The notes beneath the pieces were generated by a model, which worked only from the letters and a program-made list of their open reading frames with translations, was not told the origin of the DNA and ran no database searches. Shown here piece by piece: positions 1-7,216 of a DNA stretch of 9,832 bases (within the stretch, counting starts at the first letter, position 1; each line of letters opens with the position of its first letter). The translations under genes and the position numbers were made by a program. Source of the stretch: an uncultured Rikenellaceae bacterium (GTDB lineage Bacteria; Bacteroidota; Bacteroidia; Bacteroidales; Rikenellaceae); NCBI GenBank assembly GCA_947054185.1, contig CAMRVW010000084.1:1-9832 (forward strand), written 5' to 3'.

Positions 1-52
1 GGGGTCCGTGACCCCTCCCCCGGAAGGGCCGCCGGAGGCAGTTTCAGCAAAA
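1..52 (-). repeat. Left copy of the 52-nt gene-end repeat element
   Basis: Read on the minus strand, this stretch matches 9229-9280 (plus strand) at 49 of 52 positions, differing only at window positions 7, 44 and 46. It lies just beyond the stop codon of the S41 protease gene, so in the direction of that gene's transcription the order is stop codon, short repeat units, then GC-rich end. The end is the hairpin GGGGTC-CGT-GACCCC (1-15). One of the three differences lies in the hairpin loop, so both copies keep the full 6-bp stem. Next to it is a second weaker pairing (CCTCC with GGAGG, about 14-38). The window starts at the first base of the match, so the true outer boundary cannot be seen. 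Confidence 0.85.
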
Positions 53-69
53 TAACGGCAGTTCCTGCA
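37..69 (-). repeat. Two short tandem units of the gene-end repeat
   Basis: Two copies of a 13-nt core lie 20 bp apart: GGCAGTTTCAGCA (37-49) and GGCAGTTCCTGCA (57-69). On the minus strand they read TGCTGAAACTGCC and TGCAGGAACTGCC. The same core recurs six times after the ClC gene at 9118-9244, so the left locus has fewer units joined to the same conserved end block. No function is known to me. Confidence 0.7.
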
Positions 70-93
70 AAATACGCCCCCGCCAAACTAACG

Positions 94-1710
94 TTACGAC
101 TTTATGTGATTGATAGCTTCTGTCACGAGGTCGTAAATGGGGTATATCATATAGTAATAGGCGTTATCCTCGAGGGGGGTGTTGCGAAGGATATATCCGT
201 TGAGCAGACAACGTATCATCAGCTCTTCCGTGACACTTGTTATCTTGCCCTTGACGCCTTTGGCGCGTATGTAAGCGGTGAAATCGTCATATATGGCATT
301 GCCATTTTCGGCTATAAACTCCTGTGCCTGCTTGAGGGTTTTTATCTGCGCCAACTCTTTGCGATGGCTGTCGGTATATCTCAGAGTGTAACTGAATATA
401 AGACTGTTGACCGATATCTCGCGCATGGGGGTGCTCAGACGAGATGTGTCTATAGGCACGAAAATATCGGGTATGATACCGCCGCCACCATAGACCACCT
501 TGCCTTTGGGGGTAAGATATTTGAGTGAATCGTTATGAGGTATGCTGTCGCTCGAGAAGAGCTCGTTGCGCAGGTATCGCTGCACGATGTCGTCGTCATA
601 CCTTTCGCCATGCTGATAAGGGCGTTGGATGCAACGTCCCGTGGGAGTGTAATAACGCGCTATGGTGAGGTTGAGGGCCGAGCCGTCGTCAAATTTTATC
701 TGCTGTTGCACCAACCCTTTGCCGTATGAACGGCGGCCTATGATAGTGCCTATGTCATTGTCTTGCAATGCTCCGGCCACAATCTCGCTCGACGATGCCG
801 ACACCTCGTCTATCAGCAAGGCCACATCCATGCCTATCAACACGCCGTTACCGTCTGCCACCGTCTGCTCGCGACCGACAGCCTTGCCCTCGGTGTAAAC
901 GATAACGGAGCCGGCAGGCAAGAACTCGTTGGCTATGAGTATGGCCTGATCGAGGAATCCGCCGGTGTTGGCCGACAGGTCGAATATAAGGTGGGTCATG
1001 CCCTGTGCCTTGAGCTCTTTGACAGCCTTTACAAACTCTTCATGCGATGTGCGCGAGAACTGAAGGAGCTTGATGTAACCGATGTTCTCGTCGATCATGA
1101 ACGCCGCCGAGAGGCTCTTGATGTTGATCTTGTCTCGCACGACATCGAATACCACCAACTTGTCGGCATCCTGACGTTCTATGCCCAACTTCACTTTTGT
1201 GCCACGCTCGCCGCGCAACATCTTGACGATGTCGTTTTGGGGTATTTTCTTGCCGGCCACGATGGAATCGTTGATGGTTATGATGCGGTCACCGGCTATT
1301 ATGCCCACCTTTTCAGAGGGGCCGCCAAGCACTATATTCTGTATTATCACGGTGTCGGTGGCCATGTTGAAGACCACGCCTATGCCGTCGAAACGTCCCT
1401 CGAGATTCTCGTCGGTGGCTTTGGCCGTCACGGGAGGCAGATATACCGAGTGGGGGTCGAGCTTAGAGAGTATCTTGGGTATAAACTCCTCGGTGAGGGT
1501 GTCAACGTTTATCGAGTCGACATAATGCGAATCTATGAGCGACAATATAGAGCCTATCTTGCTTGTGGGCCTGTCGCGTCCTATTATGTTTATTGTCCGT
1601 CCGCCTTGTCCTCTGCTTCCGAAAAATATGCCTATGCCTATCCCGAGCGCCAAGGCCACGGCAATCATCAACGGAACGGCAACGCCTCTTTTGTTTGTCT
1701 GATTTGTCAT
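94..1710 (-). CDS. S41 family C-terminal processing peptidase (CtpA/Prc type), membrane-anchored
   Basis: This is a serine protease of the tail-specific (C-terminal processing) family, 538 aa, expected to cleave exported substrates from their C-termini in the periplasm. Residues about 10-32 form one hydrophobic segment that fits an uncleaved signal anchor. A PDZ domain follows (about 105-190, with GIGVVF and GDRIITIN), then the S41 catalytic core. The nucleophile is the Ser in SASSSEIVAGALQD (about residue 308). The general-base Lys is in SYGKGLVQQ (about 331), with the usual Gln four residues later. The tail past residue 420 is the longer form common in Bacteroidetes homologues. I chose ATG at 1710; a TTG two codons upstream is also open, but ATG is the better start. 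The gene follows murF after 109 nt and may be read from the same transcript. A dyad at 1722-1738 lies in its leader. The physiological substrate cannot be inferred. Confidence 0.95.
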   Translation of the reverse strand: MTNQTNKRGVAVPLMIAVALALGIGIGIFFGSRGQGGRTINIIGRDRPTSKIGSILSLIDSHYVDSINVDTLTEEFIPKILSKLDPHSVYLPPVTAKATDENLEGRFDGIGVVFNMATDTVIIQNIVLGGPSEKVGIIAGDRIITINDSIVAGKKIPQNDIVKMLRGERGTKVKLGIERQDADKLVVFDVVRDKINIKSLSAAFMIDENIGYIKLLQFSRTSHEEFVKAVKELKAQGMTHLIFDLSANTGGFLDQAILIANEFLPAGSVIVYTEGKAVGREQTVADGNGVLIGMDVALLIDEVSASSSEIVAGALQDNDIGTIIGRRSYGKGLVQQQIKFDDGSALNLTIARYYTPTGRCIQRPYQHGERYDDDIVQRYLRNELFSSDSIPHNDSLKYLTPKGKVVYGGGGIIPDIFVPIDTSRLSTPMREISVNSLIFSYTLRYTDSHRKELAQIKTLKQAQEFIAENGNAIYDDFTAYIRAKGVKGKITSVTEELMIRCLLNGYILRNTPLEDNAYYYMIYPIYDLVTEAINHIKS

Positions 1711-1721
1711 TTTCAATCTGA

Positions 1722-1738
1722 TTTTAAAGCCTTTAAAA
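1722..1738. promoter_or_regulatory. Perfect dyad TTTTAAAG-C-CTTTAAAA upstream of the S41 protease gene
   Basis: Two 8-bp arms are exactly complementary around one central base, 11 nt upstream of the chosen ATG (1710). The A/T-rich 17-bp symmetric site could be an operator for a dimeric repressor. In RNA it could form a 7-bp hairpin with a GCC loop. No TAnnTTTG promoter element is visible in this 109-nt gap. A chance palindrome in A/T-rich DNA cannot be excluded. Confidence 0.4.
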
Positions 1739-1819
1739 GATCAACCCGTCACTTTCCCGCCGAACATACAAGCTCGGCCCCTCAAAAAGCGAGACAGGCC
1801 CGACTCTCTTTCTGCTCCT

Positions 1820-3133
1820 CTATAATAAATCGTATATTTTTTCCAATCCCACGCCGCGAGACCCTTTCACCAGCACCACCGAGTCTTTCACCGGATTGCG
1901 TTCCAGCTCTTTACGCAGAGCGTCGGTGTCGGGACAGAAAGTGCCTTTATCACCCGGTGCGATGCCGTCGAAGTTAGTGCCTATCAAATAGAAACATTTG
2001 ATGTTACTCTTTTGCAACGCTTCGACCAGACGACGATGCTCGGCTGCTGAAAACTCGCCCAACTCATTCATCTGACCGGCAATGACCACCTTGTCGCCAT
2101 CGCTCTGCACCAGACTTCTGAGCGCATTGTCAAAGCTGGAGGGGTTGGCGTTGTAACTGTCGGCTATTATGCGGTTGCCGTGTGCACTTGTCATCAGTTG
2201 CGAGCGGTTATTGTCGGGAATGTACGCCTCTATGCCCGTTACGGCAAGAGCCGTCTCTATGCCCAAACGCTTGCCTATCGCAATGGCCGCCAAGATGTTG
2301 TATTTATTGTAACTGCCCGTAAGATGAGTCTTTATGGGGCGATGAAAGTCGGGCAGCTTCACCGACAGGGTGCCGTCGGGCTCGTTTTCGCACTTGACGC
2401 CTCGCACCGAATATGTTATGCTCCGTATATTTATGCGAGACGCCACCATATCGGCCAACACCTTGTCTTCACCCAGATAGAAGAAGGTGCCGCCGCTCTT
2501 CCTCAGATAGTCGATAAGCTCGCCTTTGCCTTTCTTCACACCCTCAAAGCCGCCGAAGCCCTCTAAATGGGCATTGCCTATGTTGGTTATCACCCCCATG
2601 TCGGGCTCGGCTATCGCACAGAGGCTCTTGATCTCTCTCAGGTGCGACGCACCCATCTCTATGACAGCCACCTCGCAGTCAGCCGGCATGGCCAACAGTG
2701 TCAGCGGCACACCTATATGGTTGTTAAGGTTGCCCTTGGTGGCCCACACCCGCAGTTTCTGAGACACCACGGCGGCGGTCAGCTCCTTGGTGGTGGTCTT
2801 GCCGTTGCTGCCGGTCACAGCGATGACCTTGGGATTGACCTTGCGACGCCATATCAGAGCCATGCCCTGCAATGCCACAAGGGTGTCGCGCACAACGAAT
2901 ATGCGTCTGTCGCCGCTCTCGCCGTGCCACTCATTATGGGTGACAACATAGTCGGCACCGTCGTCGAGCGCCTGTATCACAAAGTCGTTGCCGTCGAAGT
3001 TGTCGCCCTTAAGGGCGATGAACATAACCTTGCGCCCCTCGCTCTTGTGTTGCGATATGGTGCGGCTGTCGGTGGTAAGGATGCAGTTGTCACCCTTTAG
3101 CCTGTCGACCAATATGTCGTATTCGCGTATCAT
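1820..3133 (-). CDS. murF: UDP-N-acetylmuramoyl-tripeptide--D-alanyl-D-alanine ligase MurF
   Basis: MurF joins D-Ala-D-Ala to the UDP-MurNAc-tripeptide using ATP, the last cytoplasmic step in making the peptidoglycan stem peptide. The protein is 437 aa, normal for the family. Visible marks in order are: the N-terminal substrate-binding domain with TTDSRTI (20-26) and ALKGDNFDG (40-48); the P-loop VTGSNGKTTTK (106-116); NLNNHIGVP (135-143); EMGA (159-162), with the Mur-ligase acidic residue; NIGNAHLEGFG (184-194); SYNKYNILAAIAIG (274-287), at the start of the C-terminal part; DSYNANPSSFDNAL (325-338), characteristic of MurF over the other Mur ligases; and the terminal KGSRGVGLEKI (423-433). 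The ATG comes 2 nt after the recJ stop codon (TAA-GG-ATG), so translation is probably coupled to recJ. No key residue appears to be missing. Confidence 0.97.
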   Translation of the reverse strand: MIREYDILVDRLKGDNCILTTDSRTISQHKSEGRKVMFIALKGDNFDGNDFVIQALDDGADYVVTHNEWHGESGDRRIFVVRDTLVALQGMALIWRRKVNPKVIAVTGSNGKTTTKELTAAVVSQKLRVWATKGNLNNHIGVPLTLLAMPADCEVAVIEMGASHLREIKSLCAIAEPDMGVITNIGNAHLEGFGGFEGVKKGKGELIDYLRKSGGTFFYLGEDKVLADMVASRINIRSITYSVRGVKCENEPDGTLSVKLPDFHRPIKTHLTGSYNKYNILAAIAIGKRLGIETALAVTGIEAYIPDNNRSQLMTSAHGNRIIADSYNANPSSFDNALRSLVQSDGDKVVIAGQMNELGEFSAAEHRRLVEALQKSNIKCFYLIGTNFDGIAPGDKGTFCPDTDALRKELERNPVKDSVVLVKGSRGVGLEKIYDLL

Positions 3134-3135
3134 CC

Positions 3136-4890
3136 TTATTTGCGTTGTTTTATGTCTTTGATACGTAATTGCGGTTTCACCTCGCCGCGGTAACTGTTCT
3201 CAACCACCGAGTAACAGATGTCGAACAAGCCGCCCTCGAGTATGTGAGAGGCATGACGCGCCTGCGAGAATGCTATCGCCGATATGGGCGATGTCGACCC
3301 GCCGCCTATGATATCCATCTTAAGGTGCTCCAACGACCCGCCCACACGTCTGCCATGGCCGTAATCGCACACCGAGTCGGTGCGGAAGGTGGGGGCAGGA
3401 TTGCCGGGGCCGAAAGGCTGGAAACGGCTCAGTGTCTGTCGGAAATGAGGTGTTATGTCGTCAAGTGCCAGATATGAGTCTATCTCTATCTGCGGAACCA
3501 GCATCTCAGGGTCGATGTGCTCTTCGACGTATGCCTCGAAGCGACGCTTGAACTCGTCAAGGTTCTCGGGTTTCATGGTCATGCCGGCGGCATAGGTGTG
3601 ACCGCCGAAATTTTCCATAAGGTCTGAACACGACTCTATGGCCTGATAGAGGTCGAAGCCGGGGACACTGCGCGCCGAACCCGTTATGAAGCCGTTAGAC
3701 ATGGTGAGCACCACCGTGGGACGGTAATATCTCTCTATCAGCCTTGAGGCCACTATGCCGACAACGCCTTTGATCCACTGAGGATTGTATATGACCGTGC
3801 ACTTGCTCGTCTCATAGCCCGGTGTGCTCTCGACAATGCGGCGCGCCTCAGAGGTGATGGTGCGGTCTATCTCTTTGCGGTCGGTGTTGCAGGTGTCTAT
3901 TATGTTGCCGTATTTGAGCGCTTTCTCTTCGGTGTTAGATATGAGCAGACGCACGGCATTGCCGCCCCCCGATATCACAGAGCCGTCTTCCGACTCAGAC
4001 ACCATGCGTCCGGCGGCATTGATGCGCGGACCTATCTTGAAAACTATCTCGTCGATGGTTATGCGGTGTTTCTCAAGCCCGCATATCTTGATTATGGAGC
4101 CGAGGCCCTTGCTCGGGTTGCTGTTGAGACGCTCGAGCCCGTAATGGGCCAATATCCTGTTCTCACCGGTGAGGGGCACTATGTCTGAGGCTATGGAGAC
4201 CGCCACATAGTCGAGCAACGACTCCACCAGCGACTTGTCTATGCCATACCTGCGGGCATAAGCGTCAGAGAGCTTGTAACCGACACCGCAGCCCGACAGC
4301 TCCTTGAAGGGATATTCGCAGTCTGTGCGGCGGGGATCGAGCACAGCCACCGCACGTGGTATCTCGTCACCGGGCAGGTGGTGGTCGCAGATGATGAAGT
4401 CTATGCCCATGCTTGCGGCATAGTCAACCCTGTCTATGGCCTTGATGCCGCAGTCGAGCGCTATTATGAGGTTGACATTCTGGCTGGCGGCATAATCGAT
4501 GCCGCGGGAAGAGATGCCGTAACCCTCGGTGTAACGGTCGGGAATATAGAACAAAAGATTTTTCGCCCCTATGGACGACAAAAAGGTGTATATCAACGCC
4601 ACCGCGGTGGTGCCGTCAACATCGTAATCGCCATAGACCATCACCTTCTCGCCCTTCTCTATCGCCTCTCTGACGCGGATAACAGCACGATCCATATCCT
4701 TCATAAGGAAAGGGTCGTGCAACTCATCCAACAGGGGATTAAAAAACCTTTTGGCAGCCTCTAACGAGTCTATCCCCCTTTGTGTCAGCAGATTGGCCAG
4801 CACGGGCGGGATATTGAGCCCCGACGCCAACTCTTGTGTCTTCTCACTCGTGCTCTCACGAGAGAGAATCCACTTTTTTTCTGCTATCAT
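3136..4890 (-). CDS. recJ: Single-stranded-DNA-specific exonuclease RecJ
   Basis: RecJ degrades single-stranded DNA 5' to 3' in recombination, mismatch and base-excision repair, as a DHH-family metal-dependent nuclease. The protein is 584 aa, close to the usual 560-590. The DHH domain shows VYGDYDVDGTTA (85-96, metal-binding Asp residues), ALDCG (144-148), CDHH (168-171) and SIASDIVPLTGENR (232-245). The DHHA1 domain has the substrate-binding SARSVPGFDL (405-414) and FGGHTYAAG (428-436). The C-terminal OB-type domain begins near PFGPGNPAP (492-500). The ATG at 4890 is preceded on the minus strand by an A-rich leader (AAATAAAAATAAAAAAACAT), typical of Bacteroidetes translation starts without Shine-Dalgarno pairing. 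It heads a tight pair with murF. No consensus promoter was found in the 328-nt gap upstream. Confidence 0.97.
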   Translation of the reverse strand: MIAEKKWILSRESTSEKTQELASGLNIPPVLANLLTQRGIDSLEAAKRFFNPLLDELHDPFLMKDMDRAVIRVREAIEKGEKVMVYGDYDVDGTTAVALIYTFLSSIGAKNLLFYIPDRYTEGYGISSRGIDYAASQNVNLIIALDCGIKAIDRVDYAASMGIDFIICDHHLPGDEIPRAVAVLDPRRTDCEYPFKELSGCGVGYKLSDAYARRYGIDKSLVESLLDYVAVSIASDIVPLTGENRILAHYGLERLNSNPSKGLGSIIKICGLEKHRITIDEIVFKIGPRINAAGRMVSESEDGSVISGGGNAVRLLISNTEEKALKYGNIIDTCNTDRKEIDRTITSEARRIVESTPGYETSKCTVIYNPQWIKGVVGIVASRLIERYYRPTVVLTMSNGFITGSARSVPGFDLYQAIESCSDLMENFGGHTYAAGMTMKPENLDEFKRRFEAYVEEHIDPEMLVPQIEIDSYLALDDITPHFRQTLSRFQPFGPGNPAPTFRTDSVCDYGHGRRVGGSLEHLKMDIIGGGSTSPISAIAFSQARHASHILEGGLFDICYSVVENSYRGEVKPQLRIKDIKQRK

Positions 4891-4984
4891 ATATGTTTTT
4901 TTATTTTTATTTCTCTCTCAATGCCGCCACCCATCTTCTTCCACAACGCCGCCACTCCCCTGCCGGCGGTCTTTTGCATCTTAT

Positions 4985-5172
4985 GGTCACCGGCTTTTGT
5001 CGGCCACCGACCTTGTCGGGGCTGCGGCCCGGTTATCACCTTTGGCCACTGTCATTTGTCCGGCCCCCACGCGGCCTCTGTGTCAGCGGTTTCTTATGCC
5101 CCGAGGCTCTGACATTCCTCACGGCCTGTCATTGTCTCTGCGGCTCTTGCCTGTCACAAGGTCACTGTTATC
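4985..5172. repeat. Degenerate tandem repeats, roughly 17-20 bp period
   Basis: Related words begin at 4985 (GGTCACCGGCTTTTGTC), 5002 (GGCCACCGACCTTGTC), 5044 (GGCCACTGTCATTTGTC), 5105 (GGCTCTGACATTCC), 5123 (GGCCTGTCATTGTC), 5142 (GGCTCTTGCCTGTCAC) and 5160 (GGTCACTGTTATC). The last four are spaced 18, 19 and 18 bp. The units are too diverged to be certain by eye, but the repeated GGCC/GGTC-(A/T)CTGTCATTGTC pattern exceeds what I would expect in random intergenic DNA. The core differs from that of the arrays at the window's ends. Confidence 0.4.
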
Positions 5173-5174
5173 GC

Positions 5175-5190
5175 CCGCCTTAACCGGCGG
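5175..5190 (-). terminator. Possible weak hairpin terminator after lipB
   Basis: CCGCC-TTAACC-GGCGG (plus-strand reading) forms a 5-bp GC stem with a 6-nt loop, 41 nt beyond the lipB stop codon. No T-run follows in the lipB direction, so intrinsic termination would be poor. It may simply be part of the GC-rich repeat tract. Confidence 0.2.
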
Positions 5191-5230
5191 CTTTGTGCTC
5201 ACGCATTGTCAGTCCACGACCACAGCGGCG

Positions 5231-5902
5231 TTATCGCACGGGCGATGATATCACGACCCCGAAGATGCGTTCCATCTGGCTGACGAAGCACTTTTTCACA
5301 TCATCCATGGCGACGCTCCGGCCGCACATCTTCTCTATCGAGGTCACGCCGCGGTCGGTAAAACCGCACGGGTTGATGTATGTGAAGTATTTCAGGTCGG
5401 TGGCGACGTTGAGGGCCAGACCGTGCATGGTCACAAAGCCCGACGCCTTGACACCTATGGCGCATATCTTGTCGAGCGATGCGCCGACACGGCACCACAC
5501 CCCCGTGGCTCCATCCGAGCGTTCGCCCTCTATGCCCCAATGGGCGATGGTGGCGATGACGGCCTCCTCGAGCCTGAAAATATAGTCACGCAGCCCCATT
5601 CCGAGCCGCTGCAAGTCAAATATAGGGTATGCCACCAACTGCCCGTATCCGTGAAAGGTGATGTCGCCGCCACGGTCGGTACGCCACAACGAGGCCCCTA
5701 TCTTTTTGAGCATATCCCCGTCTATCAGCATGTTGTCGCTCTTGCCGTGCACCCCTAACGTGTAAACATTGGGATGCTCGCAAAGCACCAGCCTGCCGCC
5801 GCAGTCACGTTCGGCCTTAAGCCTGCCGAAGAGCTCTTTTTGAGCCTCCCATGCGGCGCCGTACTCTATGATGCCTTTGTCGTCGAGGTATATCTGTTCC
5901 AT
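5231..5902 (-). CDS. lipB: Octanoyl-[acyl-carrier-protein]:protein N-octanoyltransferase LipB
   Basis: LipB moves the octanoyl group from acyl carrier protein onto a lysine of lipoyl domains, the first step of endogenous lipoylation. The protein is 223 aa from the chosen start, normal length. Family marks are CEHPNVYTLG (41-50), RTDRGGDITFHGYGQLVAYP (74-93), SLDKICAIGVKASGFVTMHG (142-161) with the catalytic Lys about 145, ALNV (163-166), and the catalytic Cys in INPCGFTDRGVTS (Cys about 179). FHGYGQLV replaces the commoner YHGPGQ(L/I)V, a small change away from the nucleophile. I prefer the ATG at 5902 (MEQIYLDDKG) because homologues begin here; a TTG ten codons upstream is open but unlikely. 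lipA lies 181 nt upstream on the same strand, so the two may share a transcript. Confidence 0.96.
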   Translation of the reverse strand: MEQIYLDDKGIIEYGAAWEAQKELFGRLKAERDCGGRLVLCEHPNVYTLGVHGKSDNMLIDGDMLKKIGASLWRTDRGGDITFHGYGQLVAYPIFDLQRLGMGLRDYIFRLEEAVIATIAHWGIEGERSDGATGVWCRVGASLDKICAIGVKASGFVTMHGLALNVATDLKYFTYINPCGFTDRGVTSIEKMCGRSVAMDDVKKCFVSQMERIFGVVISSPVR

Positions 5903-5912
5903 TATATATGGT

Positions 5913-5928
5913 AAGGAGTATTCTCCTT
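5913..5928. promoter_or_regulatory. Inverted repeat AAGGAG-TATT-CTCCTT in the lipB leader
   Basis: A perfect 6-bp inverted repeat with a 4-nt spacer ends 10 nt upstream of the lipB ATG. In mRNA it would form a 6-bp hairpin. On the lipB strand the upstream arm reads AAGGAG, a Shine-Dalgarno-like word, but it is about 20 nt from the ATG, too far to act directly. It could be an operator or a leader hairpin; there is no direct evidence for either. Confidence 0.35.
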
Positions 5929-5989
5929 GCAATTTTCCAATTATCGTCCGCCACCTGTTTTTATTCAGCCTCCGGACTTTTATGCCACA

Positions 5990-6055
5990 CTGCCATATCG
6001 CATCCTCTGCCTTACATCCACTGCCTCATTGCCACTGCATCCTCTTCGCTGTGCC
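5990..6055. repeat. Degenerate CTGCC repeats, about 15 bp apart, in the lipA-lipB gap
   Basis: CTGCC or a close variant recurs at 5990, 6007, 6021, 6035 (CTGCA) and 6051 (GTGCC), at spacings of 17, 14, 14 and 16. Words such as CATCC(T)CT and ACTGCC are shared between units. The signal is weak and could be compositional (pyrimidine-rich plus strand). Confidence 0.25.
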
Positions 6056-6083
6056 ATATTTACCTATCGTGCGGCGGGATGTT

Positions 6084-6962
6084 TTATTGTGCGTTTTCGC
6101 CCTTTGCACCGGCCAACGCCTGCTCGGCCATATATGACGACCGCACCATGGGAGCGCTGGCCACAAAGTCGAAGCCTATCTCTTCCGCCTCCTGCTTATA
6201 TTGGGCGAATGTGTCGGGGTGTACATAACGTTTAAGCTCGTGATGCTCCAACGTGGGTTGCAGGTACTGGCCTATGGTCACAATAGAACACCCGGCATCG
6301 TGAAGATCGCGCAAGGTGGCCACCACCTCGTCGTCGCTCTCGCCCAGGCCCACCATAAGGCCGCTCTTGACCCTCGCGCCATGCTCTTTAAGATATCGCA
6401 GCACACCAAGAGACAGGTCATAACGCGCTCTCGACCGCACCTGCGGAGTAAGCCGCCTTACCGTCTCTATGTTATGCCCCACAATGTCGGCACCTGAGGC
6501 TATTATAACATCGAGCAACTCGGCCCGACCGTCGAAATCGGGCACCAGGAGCTCTATGGTGGTATTCGGATTATGCTTTTTGATGGCTCCGACCGTTTCG
6601 GCCCAGTGAGCCGCGCCGCCATCGGGCAGGTCGTCACGGTCGACAGACGTGATGACGCAATGTTTCAGTCCCAGGCGTTTTACCGACAGAGCGACACGTT
6701 CGGGCTCGTCTTTATCCAAGGCGGCAGGACGTCCGCTCTTGGTGGCGCAGAAACGACACGACCGCGTGCATATATCGCCGCATATCATGAATGTGGCGGT
6801 GCCGCGCGCCCAACACTCGCACTGGTTGGGACACCGGCCGCTGGTGCAGATGGTGTTCAAGAGGCCCTCTCGCACGACCGCACCGGTTTGGGCGTAACCT
6901 TTCGTGTGCGACAGGTTTACTTTCAGCCATTCCGGTTTGCGTAATATGCTTTTGCGATCCAT
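6084..6962 (-). CDS. lipA: Lipoyl synthase LipA (radical SAM)
   Basis: LipA inserts two sulfur atoms at C6 and C8 of the octanoyl chain carried by lipoyl domains, completing the lipoyl cofactor. The protein is 292 aa, typical. It has both iron-sulfur sites: the auxiliary cluster cysteines in CTSGRCPNQCEC (Cys39, Cys44, Cys50) and the radical SAM CxxxCxxC motif CTRSCRFC (Cys65, Cys69, Cys72). The C-terminal RSSY motif (274-277), whose serine ligates the auxiliary cluster, is present. Other conserved segments are TSVDRDDLPDGGA (105-117), VGHNIETV (161-168) and GLMVGLGE (201-208). The ATG at 6962 has a Shine-Dalgarno-like AAAGGA 8 nt upstream and a good Bacteroidetes promoter further up. It is first in the leftward gene series and divergent from the ClC gene. 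Confidence 0.98.
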   Translation of the reverse strand: MDRKSILRKPEWLKVNLSHTKGYAQTGAVVREGLLNTICTSGRCPNQCECWARGTATFMICGDICTRSCRFCATKSGRPAALDKDEPERVALSVKRLGLKHCVITSVDRDDLPDGGAAHWAETVGAIKKHNPNTTIELLVPDFDGRAELLDVIIASGADIVGHNIETVRRLTPQVRSRARYDLSLGVLRYLKEHGARVKSGLMVGLGESDDEVVATLRDLHDAGCSIVTIGQYLQPTLEHHELKRYVHPDTFAQYKQEAEEIGFDFVASAPMVRSSYMAEQALAGAKGENAQ

Positions 6963-6970
6963 GCGGGATA

Positions 6971-6976
6971 TCCTTT
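6971..6976 (-). promoter_or_regulatory. Shine-Dalgarno-like AAAGGA before lipA
   Basis: On the minus strand AAAGGA lies 8 nt upstream of the lipA ATG, at good spacing. It is the only well-placed purine-rich ribosome-binding word I found among the six genes; the others fit the Bacteroidetes habit of A-rich leaders. It supports the chosen start. Confidence 0.5.
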
Positions 6977-7024
6977 AAAACGTTTTCTTGTCATCAGCGC
7001 AATACGCGCAAATTTCAATACCCG

Positions 7025-7055
7025 CAAAATTAAACAAAAAACTCCGATCTGGCAA
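7025..7055 (-). promoter_or_regulatory. Bacteroidetes-type promoter for lipA
   Basis: On the minus strand TTG (7055-7053) is followed after exactly 20 nt by TAATTTTG (7032-7025), matching the Bacteroidetes -33/-7 consensus TTG...TAnnTTTG at normal spacing. Transcription would start near 7020, giving a leader of roughly 55-60 nt before the lipA ATG. Confidence 0.7.
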
Positions 7056-7129
7056 TGATGATTTAGTTTTTTGACGTTTTTTTTCGCAATGTCCGTTTGT
7101 CGCCTCTGGGCACTGGCATAAACAGGGGC

Positions 7130-7174
7130 ATGTGCGGCGTACATTTCTCCTTTCCTATGTCCGGTGTATGTTTC
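7130..7174 (+). repeat. Imperfect direct repeat ATGT(G/C)CGG(C/T)GTA..TTTC
   Basis: ATGTGCGGCGTACATTTC (7130-7147) and ATGTCCGGTGTATGTTTC (7157-7174) agree at 14 of 18 positions and start 27 bp apart. A related word TATGTTTCGAC recurs at 7240. These could be repeated binding sites, or another degenerate tandem repeat like those in other gaps. Confidence 0.4.
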
Positions 7175-7200
7175 GTCACTCTGCCCTATTTGGTTTGGTT

Positions 7201-7212
7201 TCACGTCCGTGA
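7201..7212. promoter_or_regulatory. Dyad TCACG-TC-CGTGA upstream of the ClC gene
   Basis: A perfect 5-bp inverted repeat with a 2-bp spacer, 91 nt upstream of the ClC start and immediately before a second dyad. It is a possible operator half of the divergent control region. It is short enough to be chance. Confidence 0.3.
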
Positions 7213-7216
7213 CACA

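Larger units (their letters stand above)
4891..5230. other. Gene-free gap between lipB and recJ, filled with degenerate repeats
   Basis: I see no convincing gene in these 340 bases on either strand. The 25 bases next to recJ are A/T-rich leader. The rest is GC-rich and dominated by degenerate repeated words (GGCCACTGTCATT, GGCCTGTCATTGTC, GGTCACTGTTATC). The words GTTATCGCCCG (5167) and GTTATCGCACG (5230) are repeated directly, the second overlapping the end of lipB. No TAnnTTTG promoter element was seen on the minus strand upstream of recJ. Confidence 0.6.

Noticed and set aside
1711..1716. TTG start two codons upstream for the S41 protease
   Set aside because: A standard ATG follows immediately and gives a normal signal-anchor N-terminus.
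763..1977. 404-codon plus-strand frame
   Set aside because: It is the antisense shadow of the S41 protease gene and murF end; the minus-strand proteins carry clear family motifs.
5903..5932. TTG start ten codons upstream for lipB
   Set aside because: The extra residues cover the AAGGAG/CTCCTT inverted repeat, and homologues start near MEQIYLDD.
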